Of a stretch of 64,000 nucleotides of DNA, positions 35,243 to 46,657 are shown in pieces. A model generated the notes under the pieces. That model saw only the letters and a list, made by a program, of their open reading frames with translations. It was not told the origin of the DNA and did not search any database. Where the stretch lies: contig CP034975.1 of NCBI GenBank assembly GCA_004026145.2, forward strand, positions 12,613,582 to 12,677,581. Direction: 5' to 3'. Positions within the stretch are counted from its first letter, which is position 1, and each line of letters opens with the position of its first letter. A program made the position numbers and the translations under genes. This DNA is from Takifugu bimaculatus. Its lineage: Eukaryota > Chordata > Actinopteri > Tetraodontiformes > Tetraodontidae.

Positions 35243-36574
35243 TCACGCTTTTGTTAAAATCTTATTAACTGTATATATACAGTACTGTACTTATATTGTG
35301 TGTATGTATATACACTTGTGTTATACTGTATATGTACAATAAAATTGTATTATTGATAAATGTGTATTTGTTAACTCTAGTTAATGAAGTAATTAGCTTA
35401 AGATGATTCATATTAACTAAGCCTTTAACAGCATTGGGCGGATCTGTCTTTATTTTTTGAGTAAATAGCGCCCACTAGTGGTTACGTTGTGTAAGAACAA
35501 ACGTCACCAGGACCATTGCGACAGAAACGACGCTCTTTGTGAAGCACATTGTGAAAAATACAATCAGAATAAATCGCAATGTCACCACAAATATTTATTT
35601 TGTTTCAAACAGAAAAAGATGCATCACATACACTGACGGTGACATAAAGGTGAACAGAACATGTAGAGCAAAATGAACTGTATGAAGCATCCGTGCACTT
35701 TTTAACTCCTTGGTGCTGGGCATCCTGGAGGAAGATAAATTTGTGCCATCTCATCTTCAGTTTGCTCACCTTGAACACTGGGACTGGCAGAAAAATACAG
35801 TTCCAGATTCCACAACATTGCGCAACATTCTGGTTGATGTAATTTCTCTAAACTGAATCAAAGTGGTAAACAAAAATGCTCAGTGGTATTTGCAGAAGAG
35901 TCAGAGTTCTTCGGATGTGATCTTTCCCTGGAAATGCCGCTTCGCTCCTCACATCACACCATTTCAAATGATAACAAAAACTATTCAAAAACACTGTGTA
36001 GAACTGTGTAGAATTAAACAGGTTAAAACATGCATTAAACAAAACATAACCAAACATTTGTTTGGTATTAAATTATTTAGGTGGGGTCATTGAAGTAGGC
36101 TGAATGAACTGCAGAAATAAAACCCAGAAAATTCATTAAATACAAACGCCCAAAGCATATAAATGTAATAAAATCAACAGCAACACTTTCATTGAAGACA
36201 ATACAGTGTGAAAGGCTTAAGATCTAAAGTAATGCTTTCATTAACTGCATGAACAAGTAATATGATTCAATGCACTTATATAAATGCATTAAATCATTTA
36301 GGACATAATCATGAGTCATTATCATGAACTAAACAGCTGATTGGTGGGATTGATATTTAAATTTAAATCCGTATTTATTATCAATTTATTACTAAGGCAC
36401 CTCGCTGTACTTATGATGGAATATTTGGGATGCTTTAAAAATAATATTGTTTTTGTATGATGTTGTTTTGATTCCGTATATGATAAAATGTGTATCTGAG
36501 TTTTGCTGAAATGAATTCTGACTTCTAAAATTCACATTATGTTATGTGCTGCTAGTTAGTGAAAGGTTCCAGCC
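35243..36574. other. 3' ends of convergent osgepl1 and fkbp7
   Basis: osgepl1 likely ends soon after AATAAA at 35338-35343. TTTATT at about 35595-35600 (AATAAA on the minus strand) is a candidate fkbp7 poly(A) signal, giving an fkbp7 3' UTR of about 1 kb. No coding exon is seen. Confidence 0.45.
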
Positions 36575-38843
36575 CTAAAGCTCATCGTGCTTATAAATAT
36601 TATACTCTGTCACACTGATCTGTCCATTTTTGTCATTGTCATTCTTGCGGAATATATCCTCCACAACCTTATCAAAGAAAGTCTCCTCACGTGGCTTCCC
36701 CTCTTTTTTATACTCCACCTTCAGATATTCTTTCACCTGAAAACAAGAGTTTAGAATAACTAACCAGCACCACCTACATTTATTTGGACAAATGAGCATC
36801 TTGTGAGGCTCCGATACCATCAACCATAAGGGAGAGCTAGCTCGTTAGCTAGCTCGTTGCATCAGCACATGTTCAAGCCAATTATCAAACAATAACAACA
36901 CAGACAAAGCAAAAAGTTGGGATCAAATTCTGATTGGTGCTTAATTGTGGCTGGTGGAGTTTTATGCTTCTAATGTTTACGTGCTAAATCTCAGGCTACA
37001 GCCAAATGAGGAACAGGCCTGTAAATCACTGGTACCTCATCCTTGGTGAGACTTTTGTCGTTGTCGATGTCCATGCTTCCAAAGGCCTCCATGCTGCGAG
37101 GTCCCCTGGACACAGAGAAAGCCTCCACCTCAAAGATCACCGTGGCATTGGGCGGCACCGGCTCTAATCAGGAGGAAAGAGCAGCACATGAACCACCGAC
37201 TGCACTGACATCACTGTGAATTATACAGTGATGACTGAACTACCAACTAGTTCCAATCAGTTGCAATATCAATAACTCTGTTCCAATTGCCTCATGGACG
37301 GACAACTGTAAGAGGCAACTTGTGGACGTAAATGTATGGATGAGCAATAGTTATCAGACCACATGAGCATCAATATGGAAACAAGTCACTTTTGGGATTA
37401 GCTGGTCATACGGCTTCCAGGCCTGAGCAGAGGCGCTTTGATATAGCATCAACTTCACAGAGTAAAGATAAAAATAATAAAAATGATGACTTCTCTCTGA
37501 CACAGAGGAGTTCATCCTTCACCTCTACATGCGGCTGTTAATAAGCCTGTTAATAACCTAGTGGACACAAACACAACTTTAGGTTTCACAAAGATGAAGA
37601 CAATGCTCCTCAGTTCTAAGACTTTCCCTTTATAATGGAAGGTCATGCAATTTTTGGAAAACCGGATGAAAAAATTGGCCGTTTAAAACATTTATTCAGC
37701 GAGAGTAAAACATTTCCCTTAATTCTACTCACCAAAGAATAAGAGAATTGTAAGAAACACAACTCATGCAGAGATACAGAACACGTACATCATCTGGTCG
37801 TATCATGTGTATATTAAAGAAGTGGTGGAATATACCAGGTTAGTTAGAAGGTTGTTAGCTTAATCAGAGCAGCAGTTGAAGCAGAGACCTTTAAACTGTG
37901 TTGCATGCTGAGAGTTCATGCCACTGGCACCAAGGGTGACGCTCTGTCAGTTAAAGTGCTGTGAAAACAGGAAAGGAGAGCATAAAGGTGCATCTAACAT
38001 CACATAAACAGTGTCACAAACGTTAAGTTGACCTTGCAGGTCATTTTTACACCACTGAGTTACTAAAATAATGAGAAAAACATACACATTTAAGTCGCCT
38101 GTTCCATTTTCTCACCTTTTCCTGCTTCCCCAAAGGCCAGGGCAGGTGGAATGGTTATTTTCCGCCTCTCTCCGGGGCACATATCGACCATCCCTAAGTC
38201 GAGGCCTTTGATCATTTGCCCGATGCCCAGCACGACCCACTGAGGATGCCCGGCTTTGTCTGTTCGACTAAGGCAGACAAAAATCACCACAACCTGACAA
38301 TCACCTGGGTTTCTTCATGAAAATCAAGCCAGACCACATGTTGTTTATAAGGAGTTAGATACGATGTTTTCATAAAACATCATCTCCAAATGCAAGTGTA
38401 ATTTGATCAGGAGGCCCTTTTTGCCTCTTCTGTGAGTGATGATGTATTGTGATTATAGTCAGGCTGGCTAATTAGCCACCAACTTCAAATCTTAGCTCAA
38501 GTCACAGTTCAGCGATAATAACTTAAGCATGTACTGCACTATTTTGGATTTATAGTTTAATATAATAAAATCATAGAGAACGCGGCACTTTCTACTACTG
38601 ACTCACAAACCTGCAGTAGAACTGGGAACCGTCCTTGGCGAGGAACCCATCGTAATGAACGTTCATCAGATCTCCTTTTTTGCTTTTTGGGGCGCACTCA
38701 ACGGGCTTGAACAGGACTTCGATCTTCACTTCACCTCCCAACTCTTCTGCCGCCGCCCAGGCGGACCAGGAGCCGGGCTGCAAAGACACAATCAGGCAGA
38801 AAGCGTAGCTTACCAGCCTCCACATCATGACGCCGCCGTGCAT
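36575..38843 (-). CDS. fkbp7: FKBP7, ER peptidyl-prolyl isomerase with EF hands
   Basis: Four coding exons: 38611-38843, 38116-38267, 37036-37163, 36575-36736; 224 residues (human 222). A signal peptide (MMWRLVSYAFCLIVSL) is followed by the FKBP domain: VKIEVLFKPVEC, GDLMNVHYDGFL, WVVLGIGQMIKGLDLGM, MCPGERRKITIPP and ATVIFEVE. Exon 3 ends in a first EF-hand loop (DIDNDKSLTKDE) and exon 4 carries a second (DNDKNGQISVTE). The last four residues, HDEL, are an ER retrieval signal. FKBP7 (FKBP23) acts in the ER lumen, where the mammalian protein binds BiP. FKBP14 is the close alternative, but YCRTD, HPQWV and the exon 4 sequence fit FKBP7 better. The start is at 38843 or either of the two ATGs at 38828/38825; a long GGA repeat lies immediately upstream. 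Confidence 0.95.
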
Positions 38844-38863
38844 TCGTGGCACATCGAGGAACT

Positions 38864-38920
38864 GAGGAGGAGGAGGAGGAGGAGGAGGAGGAGGAGGAGG
38901 AGGAGGAGGAGGAGGAGGAG
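38864..38920. repeat. (GGA)n tract in the fkbp7 5' leader
   Basis: About 19 uninterrupted GGA units on the plus strand, which is (TCC)n in the fkbp7 sense strand, ending 21 bp before the fkbp7 ATG. In the sense strand it encodes poly-Leu in an upstream frame (ATG at 39034, stop at 38825) and poly-Ser in another (ATG at 39006). Confidence 0.95.
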
Positions 38921-39998
38921 AACCGCTGGTGCTGCAGCTGCTCTTGGTAGCCCGCGGGGTAGTTTGATCCCTGCGCTTGGACTGTCAGGGAATTTAGTGG
39001 CGACAATGCTCCTTGACAATACTTTATTTACCACGATGAAGAGTCGAAAATGCGAGTTTTAATCGTCTGTACTCCGTCGAACTTTTAATCATCAGGCAAC
39101 ATAATAAAAGGTCCAAGCAGCATCGCCCTGACAGACAATGTAGAGGGATTAATCCGCAACACTGTTGCATCGATAGTTTAAAACAAATTGGATCAGAAAA
39201 TCTTTTATTCGTGCTGAAGCTCCGGGACCCACCACGACCAACCTCAGTTTTGAAGGATGCAGGCTTCTATTCTGCCTGTTTGCATGATTAGGAACACGAG
39301 AGCCCGTTTTAACCTTCACAGTTGTGAAAGCATCCGGCTTGCACCTCCTCCCTCTCATCTGGTCCACGTAGCATTTAAATTCATCACACTCTAATCATAT
39401 TATATCACATAATAATAATAAAAGTAGTAGTAGTAATAGTTAAATTTGTTTCATCCGATTGTTAAAGTGTTTTGCACCTCTCGGCCACCGTAGTTATGTG
39501 ACAGCCGGAAAAATAGCTTCAATGAAATAATCGGGAAATGTTGAAAGCAAACAGATCGTTAGATTCTGGTGATGTTTCCGTTTCCGGAACAACTTAAACT
39601 TGACTTTAAAATTTAATCTTTCAAAAATTAAGGCCAAGGGGCTTTGATGACAAAGAAATATACTCAATTACGTAACCTTGTATTATTGCTACCTATATAA
39701 TGTGTGCATACTATACTACTGTTTAACTTTTAGTTATATTTTAAGTTGAACAGCCTCCATTTAAGGAAGACGACTCAGGTCCCCACAAGTCTGTTTTTCT
39801 TTAGCTGCGTTACAGTGTTTACAATTACGTAACATATTTGGGGGCGTGGCCCGCTTGGTGTAACCAATTAAAACAGCAGGGGGCGTGAACGCCCCCTATT
39901 TATTACCCGAGGCCGGCGCGTGTGACTCATCACAGCCTAAAGACGACTGAAGTTCTCCGGTTAAAACAGTATTTCTTTAGTAGTCTGATAGTTTTGAA
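38921..39998. promoter_or_regulatory. Divergent fkbp7/gls promoter region
   Basis: Near gls: CCAAT at about 39864-39868, an inverted repeat GGGGGCGT-GA-ACGCCCCC at 39879-39896 that directly precedes a TATTTAT (39897-39903), and a TGACTCA (AP-1 consensus) at 39923-39929, about 70 bp before the gls ATG. AP-1 control of mammalian GLS is reported, so this site is a plausible regulator. The fkbp7 side lacks a TATA box. Confidence 0.55.
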
Positions 39999-42900
39999 AT
40001 GTTACATTTCAGGCTTACGATAGTTCTGAAGGATTTGTTAAATAACACCCTCCGGCGCCCCTTGCCTGGCTCCTTCCCGAAGCCCCGGTTGGCGCCGGCC
40101 CGCCACTGTTGCACCGGCATCGCCGGCTCCCGAGCTGCGTCCCCCCGGCTGAAGGTCCTCGGTGCCGCCTCGCACCGTCCGCTCGTCCGCACCGCTTCCT
40201 GCGCAGTCCCGTCTCGGCGATACTGCGTGAAAACAGAAGGTTCTGTTTACCTGGACGAGCAGCTGAAGAAAGATGGTGTCAACAGGCGCAGAAGAAGCCG
40301 GCGATAAGTAGGTTTTCAGTACTTTCTGTACCAGATGAACCGATGCGTGACGGGGTTGTAAACACATTCCACCGCTTTCTCAAGCGGCGTTAAATACTGC
40401 ATTGCCCCATAACATGTCCACGACATAAAAACTTTTCTCCCCAATATACACGATTATAAACGTAGCTAGCTAACATTTCAGACTCCTTCAACCTTCTCAC
40501 CTTCAAACATGAAGGGAAGAACACCCGCATTTATGGGTTCTAATGTAAGATCTATAGGTACCGAGTGTAAACATAGTCTAGATTAGATTAGTCTCACATG
40601 TTAATTAGTCATTGGGTCAAATCTTTGAACAATATGCTGTTTTGGGTAACTACAGGAGAATAGCACAGGTATGAAGAACGTGAAACACCTGCAAGGAAAG
40701 GAATGACGAAAGATGCTTTTAGCAACACGTTTCACATCTTTATAATAGTCAAACTCATGTCAATGTCAACTTGCTAGGTTTAAAATGGGATCAAAGAATG
40801 ATTTATAAAGAAATGTGTGTGATGGTGGTCATGAAGGGAGGCATTTCTACAGTTTATTTCTATTAGAACCATAAAGGTTCTTCACTGTTGGAACTTGTAA
40901 GAGAGGATAGCAAATGTGGGTCCATTCAGTTCAATTATTACCCAGCATCTGTAAGAGGGCAGACAAACTCCCATTTAACAAGACTAGACTAATATGGACC
41001 CTCCTGCTGATAAAGAATGTGAGACTCTTTACGAGCAGACTTTGGTGTTCAACAGTAGAGTAAGAAATACAAAATAAATCCAAAAAGAACATTTGAGTGA
41101 CAGTTGAGAGCTTAAGAGGAACTGTCCCACGGAAAAGACAGAATTATTCATCTTTCTTAGTATCTGAGATGAAGAAACAAATGTCCTGTTCACGTCCTGA
41201 GGTCACAGATTTCACAATGCTGGCATTATTGGGTAAATCATCGCTATGTTTTCATTCATCAGTGGCAATAGCTCGCAGGGCCCTGAATGGACCCTTTCCA
41301 GGGTTGGGGAATTTTCTGAGCCCATCGAGCGCCACTGGAGTTTCTCCTTGAGACTTGAGGGTTTGTCTCTCTGACTGAACAGTCAGGTGGTTTTCTCCTC
41401 AGTAATGGGTGGAACATGAATGTCTTCAAGAGATTAAACCAAAATGAAATAAAAAGTGAAAGTGAAACTAAATGGACGGGATATTAATGCTCAAATAGAG
41501 CACGGACTCATAGTGAAAGTATGCCTGACATGTAAATCACATCCATTAAAAGCACCTGTCACGACACACGGGATTAAGAACATGAGACTCCTGCCAACCA
41601 GACCTGAGCGCTCAACAGCAGAGAGGAGCAAGAATCCACCGCAAAAATACCAAAATGTGAGTGAGAGTTGAGAGATTAAGAGGAACCGCCCCGTGGTCAG
41701 GGCAGAACCATTCATCCTTGGTAAAATCTGAGGTGAAGAAACAAATGTCCTCCTCACTTTCTCCTCAATTACTCAAATTTCCAAAGGCAGGAATTCTGGG
41801 TGAATCAGGCTTTGAAAAGCAGTGATAGTGTGTGAGCGGACTCCAGATTGTGTTTGTCAGTTTTCTTGATTAAATCCATAATTATGAGTAGACGGTGAGT
41901 CAGCAACACTTGCTATCCATTCTTTTTTTAACTGGAGGAGGAAAAGAGATTTTAAAGTCACCTTGACACATTTTCTGGTATCCAGGGAACACAAAGTGTT
42001 CTGTTTTTACCAATGAGCAGCCAATCAGCGGTGAATTCATCCCACCATCTGCCCAGGAGGAAAGTAGAGTGGATTGAGTGTACAAATATATAGATGCAAA
42101 GTGTGTGTGTGCGTGTGTGTGTGTGTGTGTGTGGACACCTGATCTGTTTGAACATTCGAGTAGACTTAGTTTGTGTTTTCCACTGTCAACTTTCATGAGA
42201 CAGTGAAAAAAGGCTGAAAGACACGACGTCATGTCTTTCAGCCTTTTTCCAGGCCTGTAGGCCAGTAGGTGCGGCTCCACAGGTACATTTCTATATTTGG
42301 TCTGAATTCTCACGTTTTCACGGCTCATCCCACGAGTCCTCAACACGAGGCTGCGTAACCCTCACACGTCTCACAGCCTGTTAATTGCTGCCTGGTTAAA
42401 AAACAGGTCTGCCATGGTTGCGGTACATATAGAACATATGAAGTCAGGGTCTATTAATTGGCGGAATCTTTTCAACCTCATGGCGGTTTCACCGCCAACC
42501 TCGCTGCTTCTGCTGCGTCATGGCCATCGTGTGAACTGGCAACACTGTTGGTTTTATTAATCCAGCAGCCATATAGGCCTGCGAAGACCTAGAGACTGGA
42601 GAATTCCTGGAATTTTGGCACAGATCGGCTCTGGCCAGAGCCATCGAACTTTATATTCTCCTCTGATGACAGTCCTTTTTTTTTAAATTTTAGGACAAAC
42701 ATTGTTCAACTTGGAAGATTTCCTTCTACTGGAGAATCTGTTCCATTTAATTCCACTGTTAGATTTCCTCTAATGTCATTCCAGTCTGTACGTTCTTTAA
42801 AAACTCCACCATTTGTAGCCAGTGCCAGAGGACTTGTGAGAATAATCTGCGCTCAGTAATGTTTCCTTTGACGCGCACGTCTCATTTGTTGGTATCTTTC

Positions 42901-45900
42901 TGCCACCTTCGCAGGAGAAGAAAGCCTGAAATTGTCCCAAGTTTGGAAGACCTGCTTTTCTACACGGTTGCAGAGGGAGAAGAGAAGATTCCCGTCCATA
43001 AATTTCTCACAGTTAGTCTCCAAACGTTCAGTTCACTACGGTGCCGTCAAACTGGCTCCTGATCGGTTTCCTGTTCAGAAGGGTTTCTAAATACGCTGCG
43101 TTTTATTTTAGGCACTTAAAGCCACTGGACTTAGCACAGGAGATCCCAGGCTGAAGGAGTGTATGGAAACCCTCAAAGAGTCTCTGAAGAACACGGAAGA
43201 TGGCCTCACTTTGGACCGCGAACTCTTCAAGAAGTAGGACTCGCCGTCTTTGATCGTTATGCTGTCCTCATTATTCTCCTCAGTAGCAGCAGTGCCAAGT
43301 CCCGGGCAGCCATCGTTCCATTAATAATCTTTGGGGATTTTGCTTTCACTTTAAATAATGTCCTTAATGTCAGGCTGCCACATATGATTTGTGTCATCTG
43401 GTATTAATAAACACTGAACATAACAGGATGTCAGGAATGTTCCAGTATTCCAGAATGTAACAAGATGTCTGTCATCAGAATGAAAGTGAAAGCCAGGAAA
43501 TATTTGTTTTTCCTACACCTATATTTGCTCCTAGGTTTGAGCATTTAGAAGACTGTGTTTATCCGTGCGCTGTTTTTATGCTCTTTAAACCTTCTTTTGA
43601 CCTTCTGTCTACACGCTTTTCTCATTTGATCACATTAAGCTTCATACTAAAGTTCATTACTTCATTAAAGTTTGTCAGACTTCCGGGTTTCCCCCCAGCA
43701 GACAAACTTTTCCACCTTCCCATCTACGTGCGCAGTATTTTGGCATGTTGTTTGTGATCTGTTCATCAGGTGCGTTCAGAGCAACATTATCCTGCTCACT
43801 CAGGCCTTCCGAAAGAAGTTTGTCATCCCAGACTTCCAGGCTTTCACCTCACACATTGATGAGCTGTATGAGAATTCCAAATCCCTCTCCGGAGGACAGG
43901 TGTGTCTGCAGCTCCATGACTCTCATTGTTTTCACCTGATTCATCCTCAGTCTCCTGATTTAACTGTTGCTGGTTAAAATGTCTACTAATCTCACGAGAT
44001 GCAGGTGAACAACATAAGAAATGACAAAATGAAGCCGAATCCTCTTCATTTTAAGCTTTTGTTGTTCATCTTTCTCCATCGTTGATCAGAAGAGTACAAA
44101 TGATTCCAGCCACTGACCCATAAACAAGTGTGCATGTGAGTTGGTGCACGGGTCATTTAGGCAGATGGGACGACAGTTTCAGTTCTAATCGCCAGGATCC
44201 AGCTCGTCCTTTCTGATCCTTTGTCTCTCTTCTTATTCTATATGTCGATGGTGGTCATTTTCCCCTCAAGCCGGAGCCTGAGCTCGCGTCAGCGGTGTAA
44301 AATGCCGTCTGCTTTTACTTTCTTCCAGGTTGCAGACTACATTCCTCAGCTGGCCAAGTTCAGCCCGGAGCTGTGGTCCGTCTCTTTGTGCACAGTTGAC
44401 GGACAGAGGTGAGATCCAGTGGCAGACGTGAGCTGCAGTGTGATTACAGCTGCGATACTCAGGGCCTGCCGATGCAACCAGGAGCTTTATGCACTTACGG
44501 TTTTATTTGGATACTAAACTCACTGTAAAATCTTAGCAATGTACGCTCAGCAAAGTTGTCAATGCTTTAAATTTATGAGCTTTGATTTGCACCTTTTACA
44601 CAGTGAAATGACACATAAACGTTGGATTGTTTTGACTGTGACTTGTCATTTAGCTGCATTTGTCGTTAACGGGCTTCTTTATTGTGCAGCAATTCATTAT
44701 ACAAGCGTTAAACTTTGCCCACATTCTGTGTTCTGCATAAAAACAGGGAGACGGTGCACATTCCGCACATCTATGCCGTCATGTTTTGCTGATAAGCTGT
44801 GCTAAAACGAGGGTTTTCGTGCTCTGAGCGCATTATTTCCACTTTCGATTTCTGCCTCTGGAGTTGCTTCGACGTGTTTTGATGAGTTTTTGGGTGTTTT
44901 TTTTCGCAGACACACCATCGGAGATTCCAAGGTGCCCTTCTGTCTGCAGTCCTGCGTGAAGCCTCTGAAGTACGCCATCGCTGTTAACGACCACGGAACA
45001 GAATACGTGCACAGTTTCATCGGGAAGGAGCCCAGCGGCCTGCGCTTTAATAAGCTCTTCTTAAACGAAGAGGGTGAGCCTCCGCCCTTTTGTGCAGATT
45101 AAGTCTCTCAGCACATGAAAATTTGAAGAAAAAAGGACTCATTGGTAGCGAATGAAGGCCGACATGTTGTCCCGAAAAGGGTTAGAATTGTTTTTTAATG
45201 GATTCCGGATGTAAAAGTGCCTGAAGCCTCTCTGATTAGAAGTGAAACATCCAGTCCAGCAGTGCTGGAATGAAACGCGCAGTCACATCCTGTGGATATC
45301 CTGGGATTTTGCCTGTTATCTGCCAGCAAAGCCCAGTGGTTGTTGTGTTGTGTGCAGGCCTCTGCCATCCTCTCTCTCTCTGTTGCTCTGTCTCTCTCTC
45401 TCTGTTCACAGTGATCAACCAACAATACAGGTGGCCTAGATATGAAAGCACTTCACAAAGTTTTAATGCCATCTTTGAGACTCTTATATCATAATATAAT
45501 TTCTCTGAAATGACTGTCTCCTTCAAGAGTTGCCACCACAACGAACCACGGGAGCATCACATGACTTCTGAGAAACTTCAGCAAAAGTCATTATGAATTT
45601 ATCAGCTATCGTGTGACCCTCCACATCCTCCTGGTCTTTACAGACACGAGGCCGTGGCACTACTCCACCTCTATCTGCACTATTTCAAGTTTCGTTCTGA
45701 CTGTTTACTTTTCTTTATCCTGACAACACAGCTGAAGGTTTGCACTGTTGTTTTGCAGATAAGCCTCACAACCCCATGGTCAATGCTGGTGCAATTGTTT
45801 GCACTTCCCTGATAAAGGTAAGAGCAGCCCACCAATTCTCTTATTGACTTTCTGCTCTTTTTCAGCTGTAAACTGTGTCATACTGTGGCCACATTGCTGA

Positions 45901-46622
45901 CCTGCTCACACAGACGTGCATTCCCTCGTACACAGCAGTAACATTGGCTCCTGTTTAGGGTGGAACTGAAAACAAGGTTCTAAAACCACAATTAATAAGC
46001 TTTTGTGTCAGTTATAACAGTGCTACTATCAGTTAGGTTTGATGGTGGCTGAACCTGTGACAAAGTTGAGCTTTAGAACTGAGCAAACAATCAAGACCAA
46101 GGCTAGAAAGGATACACTTAAAAGTGAACTTCATCACCTTCTAAATCCCAGAGACGAGGATAAAAACACCTTTAATGTGCAGAACAAACAAGCTGGATAA
46201 AAAAAATCAACGGGATATTTCTGTGGTGAATTAAGCCTTGTGCTAATCCTTCCTGAAGGCACTTAGCTGTCCTGCACAGGAACTCACACCCACACACACA
46301 CACCCACACACACTCACTCACACACACACACCCACACACGCTTTTGTTCCTGCTGTATATAGCCCACACACAGACGAGCCAAACTGGCCTGCCACGACTC
46401 TGGCACCACTTCTGGCATATTGTCCAGTTCTGAGAACAACAACGAGCTGACAAATGAAATATGACACGTTATTTAACGAGCTGACTTTGATGGTGTTGGT
46501 TAGTTCAGATCCTGTTTCCAGCTGTAAATGATTATTCTCAGGTTTTAATCCTAGCAGGATTCTCTTGCCTAATCCCTGATAACAGTGGGTTATTAGTGCT
46601 TATTAGTGTCACACACACATAT

Positions 46623-46657
<35 letters not shown>

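Larger units (their letters stand above)
40308..42914 (+). other. gls intron 1
   Basis: Holds two diverged copies of an approximately 180-bp sequence (41020-41198 and 41584-41760), a (GT)n tract (42101-42133) and a perfect 17-bp hairpin (42207-42248). No exon is recognised. Confidence 0.6.

Noticed and set aside
36836..36862. GAGCTAGCTCGTTAGCTAGC-type repeat in fkbp7 intron 3
   Set aside because: Short, low-complexity GCTA repeat with no further structure.
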